A stretch of DNA of 64,000 nucleotides, from positions 3,329,190-3,393,189 of the forward strand of contig NZ_JAGRRD010000001.1 of the NCBI RefSeq assembly GCF_018122735.1, written 5' to 3'. Shown here piece by piece: positions 9,235-17,787 of this stretch. This DNA is from Azoarcus sp. L1K30. GTDB taxonomy: Bacteria > Pseudomonadota > Gammaproteobacteria > Burkholderiales > Rhodocyclaceae. The notes beneath the pieces were generated by a model. That model saw nothing but the letters and a program-made list of their open reading frames with translations, ran no database searches and was not told the origin of the DNA. Made by a program: the position numbers and the translations under genes. Each line of letters starts with the position of its first letter. The stretch's first letter is position 1.

Positions 9235-10491
9235 CTAACGTCCGGCTGCCTCGAGCTTGCCGAGCGTGACGTCATCGGCGGTCATGGGTTCGTTGACCTT
9301 CAGGTCGCCGACGAAGATGGTGGCCTTGCGTGCCTTCAGATCGACTTGTTCGCCCTGCAGCGGGCCGATCGCACGAAAGCCGTCCTTGCCGGTCACCACA
9401 CTGTGGTGCCAGTTGAAGAACTTCCAGAAGTCCCCTTTCTTGTCATACATCTCCGCCTGATAGATTCGGGGAAACCGGGTGTCCATATAAACCACCTTCT
9501 TCCCGTAGGGATGCTCCTCGGGTGGCGTGCCTTCAATGATCCAGACTTCGCGAGGCTCCCACTCATCATGACTGTTGATATAGGGCGGCGTCTTGAAATC
9601 CACCTGGGGATAGGTCTCTTCGTTGCTCGTCTTGCCGTCCACAAGCGCCGGTTTTCCGTGAGCCACGGCGAGAATCCACCGTTTGCCCACGAGCTTCACC
9701 TGCCGATACCACGACGGCGGCGAGTCCCAGCCATCAATGTCATCGTTGAGCGATACCGTACCGCCAATCGGGTCCATCCACGCATTTCCCGACAGCCTGC
9801 GCACGCGTCGTACCGATTTCACGTACACCCAGCTGTCATCCACTCTCGCCGGATCCGAATAACGGATGGTGAAAGTACCGACACCGCGGATGTCGTGCGG
9901 GTAGTTTGCGTACAGCAGCGTCCGCGAATACTCGCTGCCATCGCCCGCCGTCGCTCCCTCGCCGGTCAAGCGTCCCACCATCATGTAGCGCTTGATCTGC
10001 CACTTCTGGATGCGGTCGAGGCCCTTGTCGAAGTCCATCATCAGGAAGTGAAGATCCTCGACGGGTTGATCGCCCATCATCGAGCCATAACGCATGTTCC
10101 AGATCAGCTTCTCGCCGCCATTTGGGTCATCTTCACGAACGTCCGGAAATGGCAAACCGGCCTTCCATCCCTTTACCGTGCGCGTTGCCGTATCAAAGGT
10201 GACCCCGCCCGAATGCGCCCGGGTCGCCTCTTCGAGCCGTCGATCGAGCGGTATCGGAGCCGATTTGCGCAACGTGATACTCAAACCATGTTCGCGGATC
10301 ATCAACTCCATCTTGTCAGTCAGCATGCTGGCAATGGACTTGCCCTCGAAAGTGTCCGCCTTCGACTGGTCGAGATTGCTGGCGTTGATGACCGCACCGG
10401 CGGGCAGATCAGCTGCAAGTGCAGTGCCCGAGCAGAGCAGCGGCCACAACCCGATGCACAGACGTCTCAGGTTGATCGTCAAGTTTTTCAT
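9235..10491 (-). CDS. DUF1329 outer-membrane-sorting-like protein
   Basis: A 418-residue exported protein with a signal peptide (GLWPLLCSGTALAA, cleavage near 27). The mature part carries family-typical segments such as WNMRYGSMMGDQ, RYMMVGRL, TFTIRYSDPARVDDSWVYV and RRVRRLSGNAWMDPIGGT. DUF1329 proteins have a LolB/LolA-like fold and usually sit beside DUF1302 proteins and MMPL transporters in hydrocarbon, terpenoid or steroid catabolic regions; their biochemical role is unsettled. Here the gene follows the DUF1302 gene by 26 bases and ends the run before a strong terminator. A periplasmic or outer-membrane carrier role for a hydrophobic compound is inferred. Confidence 0.85.
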   Translation of the reverse strand: MKNLTINLRRLCIGLWPLLCSGTALAADLPAGAVINASNLDQSKADTFEGKSIASMLTDKMELMIREHGLSITLRKSAPIPLDRRLEEATRAHSGGVTFDTATRTVKGWKAGLPFPDVREDDPNGGEKLIWNMRYGSMMGDQPVEDLHFLMMDFDKGLDRIQKWQIKRYMMVGRLTGEGATAGDGSEYSRTLLYANYPHDIRGVGTFTIRYSDPARVDDSWVYVKSVRRVRRLSGNAWMDPIGGTVSLNDDIDGWDSPPSWYRQVKLVGKRWILAVAHGKPALVDGKTSNEETYPQVDFKTPPYINSHDEWEPREVWIIEGTPPEEHPYGKKVVYMDTRFPRIYQAEMYDKKGDFWKFFNWHHSVVTGKDGFRAIGPLQGEQVDLKARKATIFVGDLKVNEPMTADDVTLGKLEAAGR

Positions 10492-10517
10492 TGTCTCCTC
10501 CTAGGTTCGATGCAGAA

Positions 10518-12032
10518 TCAGAACTGCCGTGTCAGGCGCACGTAGAGTTGGTTGTTGTCACGGAAATAGCCCATGGTGCTGGTCGCGCTGTCGAGATCGC
10601 CTGGGCGACGAGGCTTACCGCCAAAGAAGAGATCGGCTTCGACCTTCAGCCGCCAGGCATCCCCAATCACCACATCGACACTCGGAATCACGAACCCGCC
10701 GCCATAGCTGACGTCCCAACCGCCTGCCAACTGCGGGTTGATGCGGTCGCCATCGAAACTCATGCCGAGCAAGGCGGTGAGCAGGGCTGAATCCCGCTTC
10801 TTGAGCGTGGCATAACCGACATTCATGACGATGTCGTCGGCCTTGTCGAAATCGAGAATGCGGGTGTTGAAGAACTGCACCGAGAACATCGACTGCTTGC
10901 TCGTGCCGATGACGTTGCGCAAGTCGAGGTTCTTGTCCATGCGGAACATCGAAGTGAAGGTATTCCGCCGCACGATCCCACCGAGCCCCTCGGGAAGTAC
11001 ACCCGGCAACATGCTCTGACTGCCGATGTTGAAGGCCGAACCCTTCGTATAGACCAGCTCGGTACTCAGCACCGCATCGATGGCTTGCAGGTAGCCCGAC
11101 ACCGTCGCGCCATAGACATCGTTCTGCGGGTGGATCCAGTCGCCCAGGATCCCCGTCGGAGTCTTCTTGTAGGGAACAAAGGATGAGTTCAGGACCGGGT
11201 CGGGATTGAATGTCTTCAGGTAGGCAAAGGAGTAATTGACTGCACCCCCGCGTCCGGACCAGCGCACTCCCCAGGTCTTGTCACGTACATCACCCGACGG
11301 ATGGCGGGCATCATAGTGAGTCGCCGAAAGCGTGTCCGAGCCCCGGTAGGGCTGCGGTCGCCAGCGCCCGCCAGCGAGATCTACCGTGTTGCCGATATCC
11401 TCCTTGCGATCCCAGCCCGGACGGAACAAGAGCTGCAAAGCGCCATGAACTTCCGGCACCTGGACCGTCATGTTGGCCAGAATCAGGGGTTTGCGAAGTT
11501 CCTCGTTCTCGGGCTCGAGGAAGGCACGCCAGCGGTAGTCGAATCCGTGCACGACATCCATCGCGCGGAAGAAATCGGTCTCGCCCCAGACGACCTGCTG
11601 TTTTCCGAGTCTGACCTGGATGCGGTCGGTTGGCTCGAATTCGACATGCAGTTCGCGGATCTCGCCCTCGTTATAGAGGTAGTCCATCATGTCCGAGCCG
11701 GGCCCGCCCGGCGTGGTGGTCTCAACGCGCTTCTCCAGATCCTTGAGATAGCCGGTCTGGTGCTCGCGCACCCCGCGAGCAACCCCTTTGATGCGCAAGG
11801 GACCGACCTCGGCATCCGCGTCGAGCAGCAGCGTACCCCGAAGCATCGACAGCTTGCCGGAATCGTTGGCGGGGGTTTCCGGTGCATCCTGAAGATTGAA
11901 GGACGCCCCCATGCGGACATATCCGCCGAGATGGAAGCTGTTCTCCTCGGCATGGACGAGCCCGGCGGCCATCAACAGCGCCATCAGGGCCATGCGACGG
12001 CGTGGGCGGTAATGCACTCTCTTATTGTTCAC
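10518..12032 (-). CDS. DUF1302 outer-membrane protein (likely beta-barrel)
   Basis: A 504-residue protein starting at GTG (12032), supported by GGAGGAG a few bases upstream; no ATG is as well placed. A signal peptide (MALMALLMAAGLVHA) follows an Arg-rich start. The mature part contains DUF1302-typical text: HLGGYVRMGASFNLQD, IRELHVEFEPTDRIQVRLGKQQVVWGETDFFRAMDVVHG, and a terminal aromatic-rich strand ending YVRLTRQF, as expected for an outer-membrane barrel. It lies between the MMPL transporter (47 bases) and DUF1329 (26 bases). It probably forms the outer-membrane channel or binding component for the pathway substrate. Family membership is firm; function is inferred. Confidence 0.85.
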   Translation of the reverse strand: MNNKRVHYRPRRRMALMALLMAAGLVHAEENSFHLGGYVRMGASFNLQDAPETPANDSGKLSMLRGTLLLDADAEVGPLRIKGVARGVREHQTGYLKDLEKRVETTTPGGPGSDMMDYLYNEGEIRELHVEFEPTDRIQVRLGKQQVVWGETDFFRAMDVVHGFDYRWRAFLEPENEELRKPLILANMTVQVPEVHGALQLLFRPGWDRKEDIGNTVDLAGGRWRPQPYRGSDTLSATHYDARHPSGDVRDKTWGVRWSGRGGAVNYSFAYLKTFNPDPVLNSSFVPYKKTPTGILGDWIHPQNDVYGATVSGYLQAIDAVLSTELVYTKGSAFNIGSQSMLPGVLPEGLGGIVRRNTFTSMFRMDKNLDLRNVIGTSKQSMFSVQFFNTRILDFDKADDIVMNVGYATLKKRDSALLTALLGMSFDGDRINPQLAGGWDVSYGGGFVIPSVDVVIGDAWRLKVEADLFFGGKPRRPGDLDSATSTMGYFRDNNQLYVRLTRQF

Positions 12033-12079
12033 CTTGTCTCCTCCTTGGTTTTTGGATCTACTGCGCTCTCCATCGCGCT

Positions 12080-14464
12080 TCAGGCCATCGCGGGTACCTG
12101 CTGCGACACTGGATCGGAAATGTCGCCGACGATGAATCGCGGACGGAACATGCGCACCATGGCCGGCATGACGAAGAGCGCGCAGCAGGCGGAGATCCCC
12201 AGCCAAAGGGCCATTAGCAGGCCCATCTCCGCCTGAAAGCGCAGCGACGAAGCCGCCCACAGAATCACGCTGGCGGTGAGCGTCAGTGCCGTGATCAGCA
12301 CACCCTTTCCGGCACTGCGGAGCGATTGGGCAATGGCGCGATCGAGGTCCCGATGCTTGTGCAGTTCCTCGCGAATACCGTCAACAATGTAGAAGGCGTA
12401 GTCCACGCCAAGACCGATACCGAGTGCCGCAATCGGCAAGGTATTGATGTTCATCCCGATTCCCTTCCACGCCATATAGCTGAAGGTGAGCGTGTTGGAG
12501 ATGACGACGGGCACCATGAAGAACATGCCAGCCACGGTCGAGCGGTAGGTCACGGTGCAACACACCACCAGCACCAGAAGCGCCAGGGCGATACTCTCGA
12601 TCTGGCCAGCGAGGATGACTTCGTTGACCGCAGCCAGCACGCCAACCAGGCCGCCCGCCAACAAATATTCGCCACCGCCGGGCAAGGGATGCGCAGCGGC
12701 ATATTCCTTGACCCGGGCCACGGCGGTGCGGATCGTCTCGCCCTGGTGGTCGCGGAAAAACAGGGTCACGGCGCCATCGGCGAAGCCATTGTCGGCATAG
12801 CGCTCGAGATCGCCGGGGTCAGCCCCTGATGTAAAGAGGTAAAGCAACTCGCCATTCTCTTCCGGCGTGGCGCCAAACTCCTCGTAACGCGGGCTGCCCT
12901 CACGCAAGGTTCGCTTGACCGTCGGCACGATGTCCGCGAGTGATATCGTGCCCCCCACGTCCGGCTGCGCCTCCATGAATCGCTGAAGCCCCGCCATGTT
13001 TTGCAGTACCAGTGGATTCTTGAGGCCGTCCTGACGGCCCGTGGCAGCGACCACGAACATCCGGTCCGCACCCGGAAAGCGATCATTGATCCGTGCGGCG
13101 TCGCGGTTGTACTCCGAGTCACCCCACAGGATCGGCGAACCCGGGTTCGCGTCGCCGACCTTGATACTGAACGCATATCCGAGTGACGCGGCAAAGACCA
13201 CCGCCGAAGACGCCAGTACGGCGCGACGTACCCTCGGTGCAGCGGCGAGACGGACACAGCGGTCCAGGCCCCTGGCAAGCATCGGCGAGACGTCAACTGG
13301 ATGAGCCACCGCATCCGCACGCCGGACGTAGGACAGCAACACCGGCGTCAACACCACCGCACTGACGGCGATCGTCGCTACCCATACGGTTCCGATGACG
13401 GCCACTTTCTGCAACAGCGGAATCGGGGTCAGGATGACGACGATCATGCAGCCGGCGTCGGCGACGACGCCGAGCATGCCGGGCTTGAACAGCGCCAGCA
13501 TGGCGGTTCGCGCCGCCACCGCGGCATCGACGCGGTCGGGATGACGGGCAATCTCGTCGTCGAAGCGGGTCACCAGCTGCACCGAATGCGAAATGGCGCG
13601 CGCGGTGATCAGGAAAGCGACGACGATGACGAGTGGATCGAAGTGATAGCCGATCAGTCGAGCACAGCCCAGCGCCCATACCGCGCTCACCGCGCCCGCC
13701 GTCAGCGGCAACAGGGTACCGCGCCAGCTGCGGGTGATCAGGAACAGCAGCGCGACCAGCGCACCCAGCGTCATCAGAAAGATGTGCAGGGTCTCAGGCA
13801 GATAGTGGTCCACCCATCCATACAGCATCGGCTCCCCAACGACACTCAGCGCGATGCCGGGACCTTCGGCCTGCCTGACCAGCGCACAAATCTGCTCGAA
13901 GACAGCATGGTAGTCGAGCAGGTGATCATAGAAGTCCACCGTGACCAGCGCGGCTTTGAGGTCTGCGGAAACATAGGGCCCGTAGGCCATCGGGTTGTTC
14001 AGGACAGCCAGCTTCAAGGCGGCAATGCCGGCCTCGTCAGCCGGGACGTCGGGCCACATCAGCGGACGGATCTCGATGCCCTCCGTAGAAGTTCGTACCT
14101 CCTTGAGCTTCTTCGAGGCCAGGGACACGATCTGGAACGGATCGACCCCATCGACCTTCTGCAGATCGCGGGTAAGGACGTGAAGCGTCTTCAGAACCTC
14201 GGGGCGAAAAATGTCGCCGTCCTCGACCTCGAGCATGATCGACACCATGTTCGAACTGCCGAAGCCGCCCTTGTAACGATCATTGACCTGCACATAGGGG
14301 TGATCCGCCGGCAATAGATCGGAAAACTCCGTTCGTACCGGAACTCCTGATGCAAGCACCGCGAACACGGCAGTCAACAGACCAAGAATGAAGAGAACCC
14401 GTACCCGTTGGCGGATGCAGAGCGCAACGAAGGCACCGAGCCTGCGAAAAGTCTCGTCCCTCAT
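12080..14464 (-). CDS. MMPL/RND-family transporter
   Basis: A 794-residue inner-membrane protein with the duplicated MMPL/SSD layout: one N-terminal helix (VRVLFILGLLTAVFAVLASGV), a large periplasmic loop (about 40-220), a block of helices (about 225-400), a second periplasmic loop, and a second block ending near FVMPAMVRMF. The motif LGIGLGVDYAFYIVDGIREE and the first-block PLVIVVAFLITARAISHSVQLV resemble the proton-relay regions of the family. The start at 14464 follows GGAGG and makes an ATGA overlap with the Ycf48-like gene. With DUF1302/DUF1329 it likely moves a hydrophobic compound across the envelope using proton motive force; direction is unknown. Confidence 0.85.
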   Translation of the reverse strand: MRDETFRRLGAFVALCIRQRVRVLFILGLLTAVFAVLASGVPVRTEFSDLLPADHPYVQVNDRYKGGFGSSNMVSIMLEVEDGDIFRPEVLKTLHVLTRDLQKVDGVDPFQIVSLASKKLKEVRTSTEGIEIRPLMWPDVPADEAGIAALKLAVLNNPMAYGPYVSADLKAALVTVDFYDHLLDYHAVFEQICALVRQAEGPGIALSVVGEPMLYGWVDHYLPETLHIFLMTLGALVALLFLITRSWRGTLLPLTAGAVSAVWALGCARLIGYHFDPLVIVVAFLITARAISHSVQLVTRFDDEIARHPDRVDAAVAARTAMLALFKPGMLGVVADAGCMIVVILTPIPLLQKVAVIGTVWVATIAVSAVVLTPVLLSYVRRADAVAHPVDVSPMLARGLDRCVRLAAAPRVRRAVLASSAVVFAASLGYAFSIKVGDANPGSPILWGDSEYNRDAARINDRFPGADRMFVVAATGRQDGLKNPLVLQNMAGLQRFMEAQPDVGGTISLADIVPTVKRTLREGSPRYEEFGATPEENGELLYLFTSGADPGDLERYADNGFADGAVTLFFRDHQGETIRTAVARVKEYAAAHPLPGGGEYLLAGGLVGVLAAVNEVILAGQIESIALALLVLVVCCTVTYRSTVAGMFFMVPVVISNTLTFSYMAWKGIGMNINTLPIAALGIGLGVDYAFYIVDGIREELHKHRDLDRAIAQSLRSAGKGVLITALTLTASVILWAASSLRFQAEMGLLMALWLGISACCALFVMPAMVRMFRPRFIVGDISDPVSQQVPAMA

Positions 14465-15558
14465 GATCCACCTCCTGATCGCGGCGCCATGGCATGGGCG
14501 GTCTGGGCCACCAGCGAGAGGCCCGGACCAGCGTATAGCCAACGTCCCCCACCCTCGACGAGCTTCGAGTGCCACGCCAGCGAACGGCCGGTCGCGCGTT
14601 CGATGGCCCACTTGCTGCCATCGGGCACTCCCCTCAGCAGCACATCCCTCATGCCCACTGCGCGCCAGCCATCACCATCGACGGCGATGTCATAGAGGTG
14701 CCCAGCCGCCTTAACGGAATGGTCGATCCAGCTCATTCCGCCGTCATCGGTGATCAACACCGTACCCTCCAGTCCGACGACCGCGCCGTGCAAGGCATCG
14801 CGGAACGCGACGCCGGTGAGGCTCGCGCTGACAGGGACATTCGCCGTGTGCCAGACCTTGCCCCCGTCATTCGACCGCATCAAAGTGCCGGCCTCGCCTG
14901 CAACCCAAAGCGTATCGCCGGCAAGGGCGACCGCATTGAACCCGACATCGCGCTCGGCAACGAGGCGACGCCAACTACGGCCAAAGTCCTCGCTTTCGAG
15001 TAACGCACCCATCTCACCCACAGCAAGCGCTCGCCCTCTTTGCAGCGCGACCACGCGCAGCAGCTTGTTCGCAATTTCGGAACGCGGAGCCGGCACGACG
15101 GACCAGTGCAGTCCCCCGTCGTCAGTACGCAACACCACCCCCTGATTGCCAACGACCACTGCCTGGCGGCCGTTCCACGCAGCGAGATCCTGCAAATGCT
15201 CGACCGTCGGCGTCGGTTGCACCGTCCACGTCTTGCCACCGTCGTCGCTACGAACGATCTTTCCACGGCTTCCGGCTGCCCAGATCACACCGGGTGCGGG
15301 AAGATCGAGCCCGAAGAATGCGTCGCGACGCTCGATCGGCGGCGTCGGTACCGCCTGACCCGTTGGCGAGGGCTTGATGAACAAGCCGGCATAGAGCAGC
15401 GCTGCGATGACCAGCGCAGGTACGAGCGCAGCCGCGACGCGGCCAAGTGAGCGTGATGGGGAGGCGGCGCGATTCATCGGCACGACCAGTGCGCTACCAC
15501 CACTCCCGCTTGCAGGCAAACAATGCAGGTATTCATATCGATCGTTCGTTCTAGCCAT
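14461..15558 (-). CDS. Ycf48/BNR-repeat propeller, single membrane anchor
   Basis: A 365-residue protein. A cytosolic head of about 42 residues precedes one membrane helix (VAAALVPALVIAALLYAGLFI), and the rest is periplasmic. It contains about five propeller-blade motifs of the photosystem-II-assembly-factor type: RSDDGGKTW, RTDDGGLHW, ESEDFGRSW, RSNDGGKVW and ITDDGGMSW. In non-photosynthetic bacteria such proteins are commonly encoded next to MMPL transporters, and here the stop overlaps the MMPL start by four bases, pointing to a shared complex. GAGGAG sits nine bases before the chosen ATG. A TetR-type operator-like sequence overlaps codons 3-8. Confidence 0.8.
   Translation of the reverse strand: MARTNDRYEYLHCLPASGSGGSALVVPMNRAASPSRSLGRVAAALVPALVIAALLYAGLFIKPSPTGQAVPTPPIERRDAFFGLDLPAPGVIWAAGSRGKIVRSDDGGKTWTVQPTPTVEHLQDLAAWNGRQAVVVGNQGVVLRTDDGGLHWSVVPAPRSEIANKLLRVVALQRGRALAVGEMGALLESEDFGRSWRRLVAERDVGFNAVALAGDTLWVAGEAGTLMRSNDGGKVWHTANVPVSASLTGVAFRDALHGAVVGLEGTVLITDDGGMSWIDHSVKAAGHLYDIAVDGDGWRAVGMRDVLLRGVPDGSKWAIERATGRSLAWHSKLVEGGGRWLYAGPGLSLVAQTAHAMAPRSGGGS
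15536..15552. promoter_or_regulatory. operator-like site inside the start of the Ycf48-like gene
   Basis: TATCGATCGTTCGTTCT at 15536-15552 matches the first 16 bases of the site upstream of tetR (27628-27647) exactly. It lies 6-22 bases inside the first gene of the transport module. A 16-base identity 12 kb from the tetR region is unlikely by chance and suggests that the same TetR protein also controls the transport genes. Confidence 0.55.
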
Positions 15559-15680
15559 GGTTGAAATCTCCTCTCTGAATGCGCCCATGCTCTTGGCCCC
15601 GTTCCGGGGTCAATGGCTGCGGTCCCGCCCGCTCCCTGGCTGCCCCTTACGGGCGAGGATGGCGCGGTGCAGTCATGCGT

Positions 15681-16151
15681 TCAGGACGGCTCCCGCAGCG
15701 AAGGCAAACCATCCACCAGCTTGCCCCGCAGGCTGCGGCATTGGCCCTGGGCAACAGCGATGACTTTCCGTTCGCCGTTGAACACCTTGATGTCGTAGGT
15801 ACTCGTGCGGCCGGCGTGGTTGCTCTCGGTTGCCTCGGCCACCAGCCTGTCACTGCATTGCGCGGGTGCCATGAAAACGATGTTCACCGCCTGCGAGAGG
15901 GTATTCACGTTGTAGGAATTGCAGGCATAGGCACATGCCGTGTCCGCCAGCGCAAAAAGGTAGCCGCCATGGCAGATGCCGTGACCGTTGATCATGTCCT
16001 CACTCACACTCATGGCGATCGCGGCATAGCCGGGCCTGACCGTTTCAAGTGCCATGCCGAGGCGCTGCGCGACCCGATCGCGGGCATACATCGCACTGCC
16101 GACTTCGCAGGCCACGGCGGTTCGGTCCAGCGGGGTATCGTCCAGTTTCAC
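15681..16151 (-). CDS. PaaI-type hotdog thioesterase
   Basis: A 156-residue single-domain hotdog thioesterase. The signature NGHGICHGGYLFALADTACAYACNSY (about 55-80, given here in parts: NGHGICHGG and LFALADTA) holds the Asn, His and Asp expected in PaaI enzymes, which release acids from stalled aryl- or acyl-CoA esters. It lies 35 bases after the thiolase and should be co-transcribed with it. In this cluster it may recycle CoA from dead-end intermediates. It ends the carboxylase/ligase/thiolase block; a 122-base gap follows before the transport genes. Confidence 0.87.
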   Translation of the reverse strand: MKLDDTPLDRTAVACEVGSAMYARDRVAQRLGMALETVRPGYAAIAMSVSEDMINGHGICHGGYLFALADTACAYACNSYNVNTLSQAVNIVFMAPAQCSDRLVAEATESNHAGRTSTYDIKVFNGERKVIAVAQGQCRSLRGKLVDGLPSLREPS

Positions 16152-16186
16152 TGTGTGTCTCCCTGTTGATGAGGTCGCGGTGTGGC

Positions 16187-17335
16187 TCAGGCAGCAAGCA
16201 CTGCGACCGTCATCGATTTGGTATCAGCGGCACGATCGCCGCCCATGCAGTGCGCCAAGCCGAGCCTGGCACCGTGTACCTGGCGCGCGCCGGCATTGCC
16301 TCTCAGCTGGCGGGTGAGCTCGACGATCTGCTCGACGCCGGTCGCGCCCACCGGATGTCCCCGCGCAAGCAGTCCACCCGAAACATTCACCGGCTTGCTG
16401 CCGCCGAGCGCAGTCACACCCTCTGCCACCAGGCGGCCGCCTTCACCCACAGGACACAGACCCAGCGCTTCGTAGTGCAATATTTCGGCGATCGTGAAAG
16501 CGTCGTGGCATTCGATCACGTCGAGATCCGCCGGCCCGACGCCAGCGATCTCGTAGGCCTTCTCCACGCCTTCGCGGTCCGTGCGCCAACGCACCATATC
16601 CTGCGGATTGTCGTAGTTGCCGGTCGACAAGGTGGCCGCACGTACCGTGATCCGGGCACCCAGCCGCCGCGCCATCGATTCCGAACAGACGATCAGCGCC
16701 GAGGCGCCATCCGCGATCGGACAAGACTGAAAACGCGTCAGCGGATCTGCGATCATCGGCGAGGCCAGCACTTCGCCCAGGGATACCTCGCTGCGGAACT
16801 GGGCGAGCGCATTGAGCACGCCATGACTGCGGTTCTTGACCGAAACCTGGGCCAGTTGCTCAACCGTCGTGCCGAACTCAGCCATGTGCCGACGCGCCCG
16901 CATGGCAAAGCTGGCGGGGGTCACCAGTCCGAGCAGGGTATCGAGTTCGCTGTCGCCGGAGCTGAGCAGCCCGAGTTGAGGCACGCACATCTTCTCTGCC
17001 CCGATCACCATCGCACAGTCCACCTCGCCCGCACGCACGGCCAGGCAGGCAAGGTAGAACGCTGTCGACCCCGACGTGCAGGCGTTCTCCACGTTCGCAA
17101 TCGGCAGGCGTGACATGCCCAGCGCGGCAAAGACGTTCTGCCCGATGGTGAGATCACCGAAGAGCTTGCCTGCAAGGGCGTTGGCGAAAAACCCGATCCC
17201 GACATCGGCCGGCTTGATGCCGGCATCCGCCAACGCCCTACGACCCGCTTCTGCAGCCAGCTCGAGCAGGCTGACATCGGGCTGCCGACCAAAAGCCGTG
17301 CTCCCAATGCCGGCAATATAAACTTCGCCGCTCAT
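16187..17335 (-). CDS. thiolase (SCP2/lipid-transfer type)
   Basis: A 382-residue thiolase-fold enzyme. The nucleophile region ENACTSGST has Cys86, ECHDAFT gives the central acidic/His motif, and GHPVGATG (His327) with a late AHCMGG (Cys363) completes the thiolase active site. Proteins of this SCP2 branch are usually paired with a DUF35 partner, and here the DUF35 gene overlaps it by four bases upstream. Because the nucleophilic Cys is kept, cleavage of a beta-keto acyl-CoA is more likely than the retro-aldol reaction of Ltp2-type relatives. In pathway terms it would release acetyl-CoA or a longer acyl-CoA from the activated carboxylation product. Confidence 0.87.
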   Translation of the reverse strand: MSGEVYIAGIGSTAFGRQPDVSLLELAAEAGRRALADAGIKPADVGIGFFANALAGKLFGDLTIGQNVFAALGMSRLPIANVENACTSGSTAFYLACLAVRAGEVDCAMVIGAEKMCVPQLGLLSSGDSELDTLLGLVTPASFAMRARRHMAEFGTTVEQLAQVSVKNRSHGVLNALAQFRSEVSLGEVLASPMIADPLTRFQSCPIADGASALIVCSESMARRLGARITVRAATLSTGNYDNPQDMVRWRTDREGVEKAYEIAGVGPADLDVIECHDAFTIAEILHYEALGLCPVGEGGRLVAEGVTALGGSKPVNVSGGLLARGHPVGATGVEQIVELTRQLRGNAGARQVHGARLGLAHCMGGDRAADTKSMTVAVLAA

Positions 17336-17787
17336 CTCCCGACCTCCGATGCCGTCGGGTGTTCGGAGCGAAAAACAGGTCGCAGACAGGGACGGCCCTG
17401 CCCATCCACACCAAGCCTCATCAGGCCGACCTCAACACGCTGTCCGACCGTCAGTTCGTCAGCCATCGCCGGGTCGATCAGTCCGAAGACCCGCAACCCC
17501 GATCCGTCCAGATCGACATAGCCGACCGCATAGGGCTCGGGCAATCCAAACGGCGCCCGCGTACGGACCACGGTGTAGGTGTATAGACTGCCTGCGGCAC
17601 CCACGCCCTGCCGCAGAGGCTGGCCCTGACAATAGGGGCAGCGCACGACACTTGGAAATACTGTAGCGCCACAGTCCGGACAACGACTGCCGACAAGCGC
17701 GTACGGCCCACGCCCATTCACTCGTTCGACCAAACCCGGCACCAGCTCTGCCGGCTCGGTAACATCCCCGCACATGGTCCCGGTCAT
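17332..17787 (-). CDS. DUF35 Zn-ribbon/OB-fold partner of the thiolase
   Basis: A 151-residue protein with a zinc ribbon (Cys36, Cys39, Cys50 and Cys53 in CPDCG and CPYCQ) followed by an OB-fold domain (LYTYTVVRTRAPFG, YAVGYVDLDG, VEVGLMRL). DUF35 proteins bind thiolase-fold enzymes and complete the acyl-CoA site. The chosen start gives an ATGA overlap with the CoA ligase upstream, and the stop overlaps the thiolase start by four bases, so all three genes are coupled. A longer in-frame start at 17823 would overlap the ligase by 40 bases and is less likely. Confidence 0.85.
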   Translation of the reverse strand: MTGTMCGDVTEPAELVPGLVERVNGRGPYALVGSRCPDCGATVFPSVVRCPYCQGQPLRQGVGAAGSLYTYTVVRTRAPFGLPEPYAVGYVDLDGSGLRVFGLIDPAMADELTVGQRVEVGLMRLGVDGQGRPCLRPVFRSEHPTASEVGR

